Positions 16,977-28,162 of a stretch of 64,000 nt of DNA are shown here, one piece after another; the stretch's first letter is position 1, and each line of letters begins with the position of its first letter. This stretch comes from Phycicoccus duodecadis (GTDB taxonomy: Bacteria > Actinomycetota > Actinomycetes > Actinomycetales > Dermatophilaceae): positions 1,116,001-1,180,000 of the forward strand of contig NZ_PJNE01000001.1 in the NCBI RefSeq assembly GCF_002846495.1, in the 5' to 3' direction. Under the pieces are notes generated by a model that searched no databases, was not told where the DNA came from, and was given only the letters and a program-made list of their open reading frames with translations. Both the position numbers and the translations under genes were made by a program.

Positions 16977-18467
16977 ATGGACAGGGGGCAGCTCAGCAGC
17001 CGCGTCGCGGCCGTGCGGGCGGAGGTCGCGGCGCTGGGGCGTGAGCTGGCCGAGCACAGCCGGGGCCTGGATGCCGTGGAGTGTTACGAGCTCGCCGGTG
17101 AGCTCCAAGGGGTGGTGAACGCCGCCGAGGGGGCCCAGGGTGTGGCGGCCGCGTTGGGGGCTCGGGTCGAGGTGCGGCTCTCGGGTGACGGGCCCGTCGA
17201 GCGGGTCCACCCGGTGGGGTACGTCGACCAGATGGCGCCCAGCCTCGTCGCTCTCGAAGCGGGCCTGACGGAGGGGCTGGCCGGGCGGAAGGTCCACCTC
17301 GGCGCAGCCCTCGGTGAGCGGTTCCCCCGGGTCCGTGACCGGGTCCTGGCCGGTGACGTGGCGGCCGCGACGGCCCACAAGGTGGTCGACGCGTGCGCGG
17401 GGCTGGACGTCGTGGCGTGCGGTCGGGTCGATGCCGAGGTGTCGGGTCGGTTGGCCGACCTGGACCCGGCGCAGGTGACCGCGCACGTCCGCCGCGTCGC
17501 GACGCGGGTGGCGGCCGACCAGGTCGCCGCGCAGGTCGCGAAGACCCGCCGCACCCGGACGGTGGAGGTGCGTCCGGGCCCGGACGGCCTGACCGACGTG
17601 TACGCGCTCCTCCCCACCGCGACCGTGGCCGCGGCCTGGGCGGCGACCGAGCAGCTCGCGTCCGAGTACCGGCAGGTCGACGACACCCTCACCCTGTCCG
17701 AGGCGCGGGCCGACGCGTTCGGGGACCTGCTCCTGCGCAACGTGACGGTCAGTGCCTCGGTCACCCTCGGGGTGCCGGTGGTCACCGACCGCCCCGCGCC
17801 CGAACCCGCAACCGTCGAGACCATCGAGGTCCCCTGGGCCGACGACGACACCGTCATCGACGCCTACACCGGGGAAGAGACCCGCTTCGGCGACCTCCCG
17901 CCGGAGGCGCAGCGGCTGTTCGAGACCACCACGATGACCGTCGACCCAGACCCGGGACCGGTGCTCATGGCCCAAGTCACGCCCGGGTTCGCCGTGTCCG
18001 GCACGCAGCTGCCCGGGCTGGGCTGGGTCGACGCCGCCACCGTCGCCAACCTCCTCAAGACCCTCCCGATGGACGTCGCCCGGGCCGTGCTGGACGCCGA
18101 CACCGGCACCCTCGCCTCCCTCACCACCAGCGCCTACCGACCGAACAAGGCCATGCGCGACTTCGTGGCCACCCGCGACGGGACCTGCCGGATGTGGGGG
18201 TGCTTGAGACGCGCCGAGTACACCGACCTCGACCACACCAGACCCTGGCCCCACGGCGCCACCTCACCGACCGACCTGGCGTGCCTGTGCCGGCGGCACC
18301 ACCGGCTGAAGCAGCAGGGCCGCTGGCGCCCCACCCTCGACCCCGACGGCACCCTCACCTGGACCTCACCATCGGGCAAGCGCCGCGTCACCGAACCGGT
18401 CCACCGCATCCTGCCGGCGCCGGATCGGTCCCCGCTCGCCGCCGAGGCGGCCCCTCCCCCCTTCTGA
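16977..18467 (+). CDS. 13E12/DUF222 family HNH endonuclease-like protein
   Basis: 496 residues from ATG 16977. The N-terminal ~330 residues are the helical DUF222 region (RVAAVRAEVAALGREL; GDVAAATAHKVVDACAGL; QVTAHVRRVATRVAADQVAAQV). The C-terminal HNH domain has DGTCRMWGC, TDLDHTRPW, LACLCRRHHRLKQQGRW and a family-typical tail. Members are abundant and variable in actinobacteria, some mobile or DNA-damage-induced. The nuclease motif is intact but activity is unproven. A LexA-type box overlaps its promoter and there is no clear Shine-Dalgarno. Confidence 0.88.
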   Translation: MDRGQLSSRVAAVRAEVAALGRELAEHSRGLDAVECYELAGELQGVVNAAEGAQGVAAALGARVEVRLSGDGPVERVHPVGYVDQMAPSLVALEAGLTEGLAGRKVHLGAALGERFPRVRDRVLAGDVAAATAHKVVDACAGLDVVACGRVDAEVSGRLADLDPAQVTAHVRRVATRVAADQVAAQVAKTRRTRTVEVRPGPDGLTDVYALLPTATVAAAWAATEQLASEYRQVDDTLTLSEARADAFGDLLLRNVTVSASVTLGVPVVTDRPAPEPATVETIEVPWADDDTVIDAYTGEETRFGDLPPEAQRLFETTTMTVDPDPGPVLMAQVTPGFAVSGTQLPGLGWVDAATVANLLKTLPMDVARAVLDADTGTLASLTTSAYRPNKAMRDFVATRDGTCRMWGCLRRAEYTDLDHTRPWPHGATSPTDLACLCRRHHRLKQQGRWRPTLDPDGTLTWTSPSGKRRVTEPVHRILPAPDRSPLAAEAAPPPF

Positions 18468-18545
18468 CCGGCGGCACCCAGGCCGGTTTGGCGAGGTTGG
18501 TGCCCTGTGTGAAGCCCGCTGCGACGATGGCGGGTCGGCCCGCAG

Positions 18546-18866
18546 TCAGGCGTCGCCGCGCTGCAGCTCCCAAGCCTCCCGGAGCGAGGACCTCACGGCG
18601 TCGAGATCACCCTCGACCACGTCGGCCAGCACCTTCGCGTGGGCCTCCAGCTCCGGCCGGACCGAGAAGGTGGTGGGCCACCGGCTGAGCAGCGCCTCGC
18701 GGCGCTCCGGGGTCGCGCGGACCAGCAGCGTCGCCTCGTCGATCTGCCGGGCCACGAGGCGGCCGCGCACGCACCAGCGGCGCCCACGCGGGTCCTGGTG
18801 CAGCCGCACCCCTTCCAACGACGCGAGGAGGTCCTCGACGTCGCGCCATCGCTGTTCCCCCGTCAT
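18546..18866 (-). CDS. MmcQ/YjbR-like small protein
   Basis: 106 residues from ATG 18866. The order of elements fits the YjbR/MmcQ fold (CyaY-like, often annotated DNA-binding): WCVRGRLVARQIDEATLLVRATPERREALLSRWP, then FSVRPELEAHAKVLADVVEGDLDAVRSSLREAWEL, split here as two adjacent blocks. The canonical N-terminal part is short. Function in this family is poorly defined. It lies alone between the HNH gene and the DUF4245 gene. Confidence 0.65.
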   Translation of the reverse strand: MTGEQRWRDVEDLLASLEGVRLHQDPRGRRWCVRGRLVARQIDEATLLVRATPERREALLSRWPTTFSVRPELEAHAKVLADVVEGDLDAVRSSLREAWELQRGDA

Positions 18867-18936
18867 GGGGTCGATCCTGCTACGCGCCCCGACCGGCGCC
18901 CACCCGGAGCAACGGCCCCCCGCGCAGCCGTGGCCC

Positions 18937-19494
18937 TCAGCGCACCGGCCGCAGGGCCTGCACGTAGGTGGTCATCTCGTCGAAGCTCGCGTTCCCCGTG
19001 ACCAGCGTGGCCAGCTCGCCCGAGCCCGTGGGCGGCACCGACAGCAGGCTGTTCTGCACCTTGTTGTCGCGCACGTACTCGTCCCAGGTGCGCCCGGCGA
19101 TCTCGACCGTGCCCTCCTTCGGCGCGCGGTTGGTCTGGGCCGCGACCCAGGCGCGGCTCGGGTCCTTGGTCTGCTCGACGGCCACGAAGCTGCCGGACGG
19201 CGTGCGGTACCCCACGTGCCAGGTCATGAAGCCGTCGGTGACCCGCACGTAGCGCACCGAGGTCGGCGTCCAGCCCGCCGGCAGCCCCTCGGGCACGACG
19301 ATCGGCCAGCCGGTCCGCTCGCGCACGTCCTGGGCCTGCGCGGCGATGTCCACGGGAGGCCCGCCCACGGTGTTGACCCGCGGCACGATCAGGACGAGGA
19401 CGGCGACCATCCCCAGGACCGCCAGCAGCGAGTACACGAGGTTCTTCACCGAGCCCATCGAGTAGCGGCTCTTCGGGGCCACGGGCGTGCTCAC
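18937..19494 (-). CDS. DUF4245 membrane-anchored protein
   Basis: 185 residues if started at GTG 19494. A second GTG at 19482 gives similar content; the GGAGGGG upstream suits either poorly. One membrane helix (about 17-38, NLVYSLLAVLGMVAVLVLIV) is followed by an extracytoplasmic domain with WPIVVPEGLPAGWTPTSVRY and WHVGYRTPSGSFVAVEQT, typical of DUF4245. In many actinobacteria this gene neighbours glpX and fumarase; here a sugar kinase replaces glpX. Function unknown. Confidence 0.8.
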   Translation of the reverse strand: MSTPVAPKSRYSMGSVKNLVYSLLAVLGMVAVLVLIVPRVNTVGGPPVDIAAQAQDVRERTGWPIVVPEGLPAGWTPTSVRYVRVTDGFMTWHVGYRTPSGSFVAVEQTKDPSRAWVAAQTNRAPKEGTVEIAGRTWDEYVRDNKVQNSLLSVPPTGSGELATLVTGNASFDEMTTYVQALRPVR

Positions 19495-19582
19495 CCCTCC
19501 ATCGTCGCCGACGAGCCCCCCCGACACCCAATCGGCCTCGACGCTAGGCTCGACCGGTCCGCTCCAGAGAGGTTGGGATGCC

Positions 19583-20505
19583 GTGAGCCCTGTGCCGCCC
19601 GTCGTCGTCGTGGGGGAGCTGCTCGTCGACATCGTCAGCCACCCCGACGGCTCCAGCGCCGAGCACGTGGGCGGCTCGCCCGCCAACGTGGCCGTGGGGC
19701 TGGCCCGGCTCGGCCACGACACCCACATCGCCTGCCTGGTCGGCACCGACACCCGCGGCGACCGGTGCATCCAGCACGTCGAGGGGGGCGGCGTGCACCT
19801 GCTCCCCGGCAGCGTCACCACCGCCCACCCCACCTCCACGGCGCTCGCCACCATCGACGAACGGGGCGCCGCGTCCTACGTCTTCGACCTGCACTGGGAC
19901 CTGCCCCCCGTGCAGCTGCCCCCCGGCACCGCGCACCTGCACACCGGCTCGATCGCCACGACCCTCTCCCCCGGCGAGCGTGAGGTCACCGCGGCCGTGC
20001 ACCGGGCCCGGGAGGTCGGCACCGTCAGCTACGACCCCAACGTGCGCCCGACGATCATGGGCGAGGTCGACACCGTCCGGCCGCGCGTCGAGGAGCTCGT
20101 CGCCCTGGCCGACGTCGTCAAGTGCTCCGAGGACGACATCGAGTGGCTCTACCCCGGCCGGAGCGCCTCGGAGGTGATGGCGCGCTGGACCGACCTCGGG
20201 GCCGCCTTCACCGTCGTCACCCTGGGCGGCGCCGGCGTCACCTGGCGGGTCGCGTCGGGCGAGGAGGCCACCGAGACCGCGCGGGTCAAGGACGTCGTCG
20301 ACACCGTCGGCGCCGGCGACTCGTTCATGGCCGGGCTGGTGTCCGGCCTCCTCGACGCCGGCCTGCTCGGCGGCCCCGACGCCCGCGCCCGGCTGCGCTC
20401 CGCCGGCCTCGCCGACGTCGCGCCCGCCATCGACCGTGCCCTCGCCACGAGCGGGGTCACGGTGCGCCGTTCCGGCGCCTACGCCCCGACCCGGGAGGAG
20501 ATCCG

Positions 20506-20509
<4 letters not shown>
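19583..20509 (+). CDS. PfkB-family carbohydrate kinase (fructokinase-like)
   Basis: 308 residues from GTG 19583. Ribokinase-fold signatures are present: [11 protein letters not shown] and [15 protein letters not shown] at the N terminus, and [13 protein letters not shown] at about 258-270 with the catalytic Asp and anion hole. The sugar cannot be fixed from sequence; fructose is likely by similarity of overall pattern. The stop overlaps the next ATG (ATGA), so translation is coupled to fumarase. The start is the GTG after GAGAGG, with spacing slightly long. Confidence 0.88.
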
Positions 20510-22205
<1,696 letters not shown>

Positions 22206-22209
<4 letters not shown>

Positions 22210-22715
22210 GCACCGAGCAGACCCCCGGCTTCGAGGACCTCCTCGACGCCAACCAGCGGTTCGCGCAGACCTTCGACCTCGCCGGGTTCGACGGCGTGGC
22301 CCGGGCGGGCGTCGCCATCGTCACCTGCATGGACAGCCGCATCGACCCGCTGCGGATGCTCGGCCTGCGCGCCGGGGACGCCAAGATCTTCCGCAACCCC
22401 GGCGGCCGTGTCACCCCCCAGGCCCTCGAGGCGCTGGTGCTCGGCGTGCACCTGCTCGGGGTGGAGCGCGTCCTGGTCATCCCGCACACCCGGTGCGCGA
22501 TGTCCTCGGCCTCCGAGGAGGACCTGCGCCGCCGGGTCGGCGAGTCCGCGGGGCTCGATGCCTCGTGGCAGCGCTTCAGCGTCGTCACCGACCAGGTCGA
22601 CGCCCTGCGCCAGGACGTGGCCGCCGTGCGCACCCACCCGCTGGTCGGCGAGCGCGCCCTCGTCGGCGGTTTCGTCTACGACGTCGACACCGGCCTGCTG
22701 ACCCAGCACGTATGA
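22206..22715 (+). CDS. Beta-class carbonic anhydrase
   Basis: 169 residues from the ATG overlapping the fumarase stop. Zinc ligands and dyad are visible: CMDSRIDP (Cys, Asp-Arg) near 41 and the HTRC pair near 99-102, with [10 protein letters not shown] between. It hydrates CO2 to bicarbonate in the cytoplasm. This is a short, mycobacterial-type member. Coupling to fumarase may only reflect shared expression. Confidence 0.9.
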
Positions 22716-23551
22716 CGGTGCGTCTCGAGGCCGTCGGCCTGCACCCCGTCAAGAGCACCGCGGTGCGGCCGGTGCTGCAGGCGCGGGTCGAGCGCTGGGG
22801 GCTGCGCGGCGACCGGCGCTGGATGCTCGCGCTGCCCGACGGCGAGTGCCTCACCGCCCGCGAGGACCACGGGATGCTCATGCTGACCGCTGACACCCCG
22901 GACACCGACGCCGGGCTGGGGTGCGCCCTGCGGCTGCGCGCCCCGGGCCACGACGCCCTCGAGCTCGACGAGCCGGACGGCGACGCGGTGCCCGTCACCG
23001 TCCACGGCCGCGCGCTCACGGCCACCCCGGCCCCGGAGCACGCCCACGCCTGGGTCCGTGCGGCGCTGCGCCGGGACGACCTCCGGCTGGTGCACGTCGC
23101 CTCGCCGCGCCCGCTCAACCCGCAGTACTCCGCCCCCGGTGACGCCACAGCCTTCGCCGACGGCTACCCGCTCACGCTGGCGTCCACGGCGTCCCTGGCC
23201 CGGCTGCGCGACTGGGTCGCCGAGACCGCGCTCGAGCGCGGCGAGGAGCCCCCGGTCCTCGAGATGGCGCGGTTCCGCCCGAACCTCGTGGTCGACGGCG
23301 ACCTCACCCCCTTCGAGGAGGACGACTGGCGCGGCGTCACCGTCGGCGCCGTCACCTTCAGCGTCGCCAAGCCGGTCGACCGCTGCGTCATGACCACCCT
23401 CGACCCGGCCACCGGCCGCGGCGGCCGCGAGCCCATCCGCACCCTGGCCCACCACCGCCGCTGGGACGGCGCCACCTGGTTCGCCGTGCAGCTGGTCCCC
23501 CGCTCCGTCGGCGACGTCCGGGTCGGTGACGAGGTCGTACCCTCCCGGTAG
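22712..23551 (+). CDS. MOSC-domain protein with N-terminal beta barrel
   Basis: 279 residues. The N-terminal MOSC_N part (LEAVGLHPVKSTAVRPV; WGLRGDRRWML) is followed by the MOSC domain with RFRPNLVVDG, and the conserved Cys in KPVDRCVMTTLDP expected to contact molybdenum cofactor. Family members include YcbX-like and mARC-type N-reductases. The ATG overlaps the preceding stop, ending a four-gene coupled run. Confidence 0.88.
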   Translation: MTVRLEAVGLHPVKSTAVRPVLQARVERWGLRGDRRWMLALPDGECLTAREDHGMLMLTADTPDTDAGLGCALRLRAPGHDALELDEPDGDAVPVTVHGRALTATPAPEHAHAWVRAALRRDDLRLVHVASPRPLNPQYSAPGDATAFADGYPLTLASTASLARLRDWVAETALERGEEPPVLEMARFRPNLVVDGDLTPFEEDDWRGVTVGAVTFSVAKPVDRCVMTTLDPATGRGGREPIRTLAHHRRWDGATWFAVQLVPRSVGDVRVGDEVVPSR

Positions 23552-23560
23552 GTTGCCGTC

Positions 23561-24943
23561 ATGACGACGTCCGCGCCGACCTTCCCCCCCGGCTTCCTGT
23601 TCGGGGCCGCCACCGCGAGCTACCAGATCGAGGGCGCCGTGGCCGAGGACGGCCGCTCCCCCTCCATCTGGGACACGTTCTCGCACACCCCGGGCCGGAC
23701 CTTCGGGGGCGACACCGGCGACGTCGCCTGCGACCACTACCACCGGATGCCGGCCGACGTCGCCCTGATGCAGGAGCTCGGCCTGGAGGCCTACCGCTTC
23801 TCGGTGGCCTGGCCGCGCATCGTCCCCGGCGGCACCGGCGCGGTCAACGCGGCCGGTGTCGCGTTCTACGACCGGCTCGTCGACACCCTCCTCGCCGCGG
23901 GCATCCGGCCCGTCGTCACGCTCTACCACTGGGACCTCCCGCAGGCGCTCGAGGACCGCGGCGGCTGGCGCACCCGCGAGGTCGCCGACTGGTTCGCCGA
24001 GTACGCCGCCGCCGTGGCCGGCCCCCTCGGCGACCGGGTGAAGCACTGGACCACCCTGAACGAGCCGTGGTGCTCCTCGATGCTCAGCCACGCCATCGGC
24101 GCCCACGCCCCCGGCCGCCAGGACCCGCTCGAGGGGCTGGTCACGGCCCACCACCTGATGCTCGCCCACGGCCGCGCCGTCCCCGTCATCCGCCAGCACT
24201 GCCCCGACGCGCAGGTCTCCATCACGCTCAACCCCACCCAGGTCCACGGGCCCGAGGACCCCACCGAGGCCGACCTCGACGCCGTGCGGCGCGCCGACAA
24301 CGCCCTCAACGGGGTGTTCTTCGGGCCGCTGTTCCACGGCACCTACCCCGAGGGGATGCTGGAGGACGTCGCGCACCTCACCGACGGCTCGTTCGTGCAC
24401 GACGGCGACCTGGCCGAGATCGCCGCCCCGCTCGACAACCTCGGGGTCAACAACTACTTCCCCACCCGCGTCGCGGCCACGCCCCAGGGCGCCGAGCCCC
24501 AGGGTGGCCTTCACCTGCTCCCCGGCTGCGAGCGGGTCGACGAGGTCGCGCCCCGCCCGCCGCTCACCGCGATGGGCTGGGAGCAGTCGCCCGCGAGCCA
24601 CCGCCTCATCGTCGAGCGCTCGGCCCGCGAGAGCGGGCTGCCGGTGTACGTCACCGAGAACGGCTCGGCGTGGGACGACACGGTCGACGCCGACGGTCAG
24701 GTGCACGACCCCGAGCGCGTCGCCTACCTGATGGCGCACCTGGGCGCGCTGGCCGACGCCGTGGCGGCCGGCACCGACGTGCGCGGCTACTTCGCGTGGT
24801 CGCTGCTCGACAACTTCGAGTGGGCGCTCGGCTACGACAAGCGCTTCGGCATCGTGCACGTCGACTACGACACCCAGGTGCGCACCGTCAAGGACTCCGG
24901 GCACGAGTACGCCCGGGTCATCGCCGCGCACCGCGATCGCTGA
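23561..24943 (+). CDS. GH1 family beta-glucosidase
   Basis: 460 residues, the usual GH1 length, no signal peptide, hence cytoplasmic. It starts with FPPGFLFGAATASYQIEGA. The acid/base glutamate lies in TLNEPWCSS (about 168) and the nucleophile in YVTENGSAWDD (about 366). WSLLDNFEWALGYDKRFG binds the sugar. It hydrolyses beta-linked glucosides or galactosides brought into the cell. No sugar transporter is adjacent. Confidence 0.95.
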   Translation: MTTSAPTFPPGFLFGAATASYQIEGAVAEDGRSPSIWDTFSHTPGRTFGGDTGDVACDHYHRMPADVALMQELGLEAYRFSVAWPRIVPGGTGAVNAAGVAFYDRLVDTLLAAGIRPVVTLYHWDLPQALEDRGGWRTREVADWFAEYAAAVAGPLGDRVKHWTTLNEPWCSSMLSHAIGAHAPGRQDPLEGLVTAHHLMLAHGRAVPVIRQHCPDAQVSITLNPTQVHGPEDPTEADLDAVRRADNALNGVFFGPLFHGTYPEGMLEDVAHLTDGSFVHDGDLAEIAAPLDNLGVNNYFPTRVAATPQGAEPQGGLHLLPGCERVDEVAPRPPLTAMGWEQSPASHRLIVERSARESGLPVYVTENGSAWDDTVDADGQVHDPERVAYLMAHLGALADAVAAGTDVRGYFAWSLLDNFEWALGYDKRFGIVHVDYDTQVRTVKDSGHEYARVIAAHRDR

Positions 24944-24968
24944 CGCGCCGGCCGGGGAGGCACCGCCC

Positions 24969-26150
24969 GTGAGCCGTCGCATCGTCGTCGTGGGCGGGGG
25001 TGTCGTCGGCCTCGCGGTCGCCGAGCGGGTCACCCGCGACGAGCCGGCCGCGGTCGTCACCGTCATCGAGAAGGAGGACGGCTGGGCGCGCCACCAGACC
25101 GGGCGCAACAGCGGCGTCGTGCACTCGGGTATCTACTACCCGCCGGGCAGCGCCAAGGCCCGATGGTGCCGGGCCGGCGCGACCGCCCTGCTGCGCCTGG
25201 CCGCCGACGAGGGCGTGCCGCACGCCGTCACCGGCAAGCTCGTCGTCGCGACCCGGGAGGCCGAGCTGGCCCGCCTGGCGGCGCTGCACGAGCGGGGCCT
25301 CGCGAACGGGCTGGCCGTGCGGCGGCTCGGGCCCGACGAGGCACGCGAGTACGAGCCCCACGTGGCCGCCCTCGCGGCGCTGCACGTGCCCGAGACCGCC
25401 GTCGTCGACTACCCGGCGCTCTGCCGGGCGCTGGTGCGCCGGCTCGAGGCACGAGGTGCCCGCCTGATGACGGGGGCCACCGTGCTGGCGGCCCATCACG
25501 GCCCGGCGCACACCGTGGTCGAGACCACCGCCGGCTCGGTGACGGCCGACGTCGTGGTCAACTGCGCCGGGCTGCACGCCGACCGGGTGGCGCGCCGGCT
25601 CGGCCACGAGTCGTCGGTGCGGATCGTGCCGTTCCGGGGCGAGTACCGCGAGCTCACGCCGGAGGCGGCCCACCTCGTGCGTGGCCTCGTCTACCCGGTG
25701 CCCGACCCCGAGCTGCCGTTCCTGGGGGTGCACCTGACCCGGGGCGTCGACGGCCACGTGCACGCCGGCCCGAACGCCGTCCTGGCCCTGGCCCGCGAGG
25801 GCTACCGCCGGCGGGACGTCGACCGCGACCTGCTCGCCACCCTGGGCGACCCGGGGTTCTGGCGGCTGGCGCGCCGGCACTGGCGCAGCGGCGCCACCGA
25901 GCTGCGGCGCTCGGCCTCTCCCCGGCGCTTCGGCGACAGCCTGCGCGCGCTGGTCCCGGCGCTGCGCGACGCCGACCTGCTCCCCTCCCCGGCCGGGGTG
26001 CGGGCCCAGGCCGTGCGGCGCGACGGCGCCCTCGTCGACGACTTCCTGGTCGAACGCTCGGGTCGGTGCGTGCACGTCCTCAACGCGCCCTCCCCCGCCG
26101 CCACCGCCTCGCTCGAGATCGCCCGGCACGTCGCCGGCCTCCTCCCGTGA
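24969..26150 (+). CDS. lhgO: L-2-hydroxyglutarate oxidase
   Basis: 393 residues from GTG 24969. FAD-binding Rossmann motif VVVGGGVVGLAVAERV at the N terminus. Family-specific blocks follow: HQTGRNSGVVHSGIYYPPGS, NCAGLHADRVAR, VPFRGEYREL, SPAGVRAQ. It oxidises L-2-hydroxyglutarate to 2-oxoglutarate, passing electrons to quinone or oxygen. A GC-rich hairpin overlaps the stop codon. Confidence 0.9.
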   Translation: MSRRIVVVGGGVVGLAVAERVTRDEPAAVVTVIEKEDGWARHQTGRNSGVVHSGIYYPPGSAKARWCRAGATALLRLAADEGVPHAVTGKLVVATREAELARLAALHERGLANGLAVRRLGPDEAREYEPHVAALAALHVPETAVVDYPALCRALVRRLEARGARLMTGATVLAAHHGPAHTVVETTAGSVTADVVVNCAGLHADRVARRLGHESSVRIVPFRGEYRELTPEAAHLVRGLVYPVPDPELPFLGVHLTRGVDGHVHAGPNAVLALAREGYRRRDVDRDLLATLGDPGFWRLARRHWRSGATELRRSASPRRFGDSLRALVPALRDADLLPSPAGVRAQAVRRDGALVDDFLVERSGRCVHVLNAPSPAATASLEIARHVAGLLP

Positions 26151-26164
26151 ACGGGAGGAGGCCG
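26135..26164. terminator. Hairpin overlapping the lhgO stop codon
   Basis: A 14-bp perfect stem (26135-26148 with 26151-26164) and a 2-base loop formally, 4 or more in practice. It includes the last coding bases of lhgO and sits between convergent genes, so it can stop transcription from both sides. There is no T-tract. Confidence 0.6.
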
Positions 26165-26187
26165 ACGGATGCTGCGAGGAGCGGGCC

Positions 26188-26613
26188 TCAGGCGGGCTTG
26201 CCGACGACGGTGACGTCGATGTTGCCGCGGGTGGCCTTGCTGTAGGGGCAGAACTCGTGGGCCTTGTCGGCCAGGCTCTGCGCCGTCTCGGCGTCGACGC
26301 CGGGGATGGTGGTCGTGAGCTCGACGCCCAGGCCGAAGCCGGACTCGGTCTCGCCGAAGTGGACGTTCGCGGTGGTCTCGGCGCCCGAGGCGTCGATGCC
26401 CTCGCGCTGCGCGATCAGGGTCAGCGCGCCGTTGTAGCAGGCGGCGTAGCCGGCGGCGAAGAGGGTCTCGGGGTTGGCGACCGGGTTGGACGGGTTGGGC
26501 TTGCCGAGCGGCAGGTCGACGACGCCGTCCTCGCTGCGGGTGCGGCCGGCGCGACCACCGGTGGCGGTGGCGGCGATGCTGTACAGCTCCTTGGTCACGG
26601 ACTCGTGCGGCAC
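26188..26613 (-). CDS. Organic hydroperoxide resistance protein (Ohr subfamily of OsmC)
   Basis: 141 residues from GTG 26613, with AAGGAG 7-8 bases upstream. The two catalytic cysteines lie in GYAACYNGAL and HEFCPYSKATRGN, in the Ohr-type spacing, and the length is exact for the family. It reduces fatty-acid and other organic hydroperoxides with lipoyl-type thiols. No OhrR regulator is adjacent. Confidence 0.95.
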   Translation of the reverse strand: MPHESVTKELYSIAATATGGRAGRTRSEDGVVDLPLGKPNPSNPVANPETLFAAGYAACYNGALTLIAQREGIDASGAETTANVHFGETESGFGLGVELTTTIPGVDAETAQSLADKAHEFCPYSKATRGNIDVTVVGKPA

Positions 26614-26701
26614 GGAAGAACTCCTTCGATCGGCGGTGTGGTCACCAGGGCCAACCCCGGCCGGCCGTCGACCATTCCGTCCGCCCCGCATCCGGCTCGG
26701 C

Positions 26702-28048
26702 TCAGAGCGCCAGTCGCTCGAGCACCACGCCCGCCAGACGGTCGGCCGTGGCCCGCGCCTGGTCCTCGCTCGTGGCCTCGACCATCACCCGCACGACCGG
26801 CTCGGTGCCCGACTTGCGCAGCAGCACCCGGCCGGAGCCCTGCAGCTCGTCCTGCGCGCGGCGCACGGCCTCCTGGACCCCTTCGTCGGACTCGACGCGG
26901 CCCTTGTCGACGCCCTTGACGTTGACCAGCACCTGCGGGAGGCGGTGCATCACCCGGGCCAGCTCGGCGATGGGGCGCCCGGTCTGGGCCACCCGCGCGG
27001 CCAGCATCAGGCCCGTCAGGACGCCGTCGCCGGTGGTGCCGTGGTCGAGCAGGATGACGTGGCCCGACTGCTCGCCGCCGAGGGAGTAGCCGTGGCGGCG
27101 CATCTCCTCGAGGACGTAGCGGTCGCCCACCCCGGTCTGTTCGACCCGGATGCCCTCGCGCTCCATGGCCTGCAGCAGCCCCAGGTTGCTCATCACGGTG
27201 GCGACGAGGGTGTTCTCGCGCAGCAGCCCGCGCTCCTTCAGGGAGACGGCGAGGATGGCCATGATCTGGTCGCCGTCGACCTCGACGCCGTCGGCGCCCA
27301 CGGCGAGGCAGCGGTCGGCGTCGCCGTCGTGGGCGATGCCGAGGTCGGCCCCGCGCTCGAGCACCGCGGCGATGAGCCGGTCGAGGTGCGTGGAGCCGTA
27401 GCCGTCGTTGATGTTGAGCCCGTCGGGGTCGGTGCCGATCTCGACGACCTCGGCCCCGGCCAGCCGGAAGACCTCGGGCGAGACCGCGCTGGCGGCGCCA
27501 TGGGCACCGTCGATGACCACCGTCAGGCCGTCGAGGCGGTGCGGCAGCGCCTGCAGCAGGTGCGCGACGTAGCGGGCCTGGCCGGCGCGGTTCTCGTGGA
27601 TGCGGCCCACCTCGGCCCCCTGGGGGCGCTCCCAGTGCTGGCCCATCCGCGCGGCGATCTCGTCCTCGACGGCGTCGGGCAGCTTGTGCCCGCCCTCGGC
27701 GAAGAACTTGATGCCGTTGTCGGGCATCGGGTTGTGCGACGCCGAGAGCATCACCCCGAAGGTCGCACCCATGTCGGCGGTCAGGTAGGCCACCGCGGGG
27801 GTCGGCAGGACGCCGACGTTGTGCACGTCGACGCCGGCCGAGGCCAGCCCGGCGCAGACCGCCGCCGAGAGGAACTCGCCACTGGCGCGCGGGTCGCGAC
27901 CGACGACGGCGCGCGGGCGGCGGCCGGACGCGCGGTCGGGGCCGCCGAGGACGTGCGCGGCCGCGATGCTCAGCTCGAGCGCGAGCTCGACCGTGATGTC
28001 GGCGTTGGCGAGCCCCCGCACGCCGTCGGTACCGAAGAGTCGGGACAT
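26702..28048 (-). CDS. glmM: Phosphoglucosamine mutase
   Basis: 448 residues from ATG 28048 with AAGGAA upstream. Phosphoserine loop [15 protein letters not shown], metal loop [12 protein letters not shown], sugar loop LGGEQSGH and phosphate-binding loop [16 protein letters not shown] are all intact. It converts glucosamine-6-phosphate to glucosamine-1-phosphate for UDP-GlcNAc and peptidoglycan. It follows rplM-rpsI on the same strand, a common actinobacterial order, with a hairpin between. Confidence 0.97.
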   Translation of the reverse strand: MSRLFGTDGVRGLANADITVELALELSIAAAHVLGGPDRASGRRPRAVVGRDPRASGEFLSAAVCAGLASAGVDVHNVGVLPTPAVAYLTADMGATFGVMLSASHNPMPDNGIKFFAEGGHKLPDAVEDEIAARMGQHWERPQGAEVGRIHENRAGQARYVAHLLQALPHRLDGLTVVIDGAHGAASAVSPEVFRLAGAEVVEIGTDPDGLNINDGYGSTHLDRLIAAVLERGADLGIAHDGDADRCLAVGADGVEVDGDQIMAILAVSLKERGLLRENTLVATVMSNLGLLQAMEREGIRVEQTGVGDRYVLEEMRRHGYSLGGEQSGHVILLDHGTTGDGVLTGLMLAARVAQTGRPIAELARVMHRLPQVLVNVKGVDKGRVESDEGVQEAVRRAQDELQGSGRVLLRKSGTEPVVRVMVEATSEDQARATADRLAGVVLERLAL

Positions 28049-28108
28049 GAAGTGGTTCCTTTCTGGAGACCAGCGCCTGAACCTACCGCGAGACGCCGGG
28101 GAACGCCG

Positions 28109-28142
28109 CGACGGCGGCACCCCGGGTGGGATGCCGCCGTCG
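28109..28142 (-). terminator. rpsI terminator hairpin
   Basis: An 11-bp perfect stem (28109-28119 with 28132-28142) and a 12-base loop, 20 bp past the rpsI stop. There is no U-tract, as is frequent in high-GC actinobacteria. It probably lowers read-through into glmM. Confidence 0.6.
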
Positions 28143-28162
28143 TGGCGGGCCGATGGGTGAGA

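Noticed and set aside
28060..28072. TGGAGACCAGCG also present near 63034
   Set aside because: Twelve bases shared by a glmM leader and the tuf-fusA gap, with no wider similarity or structure. Treated as chance.
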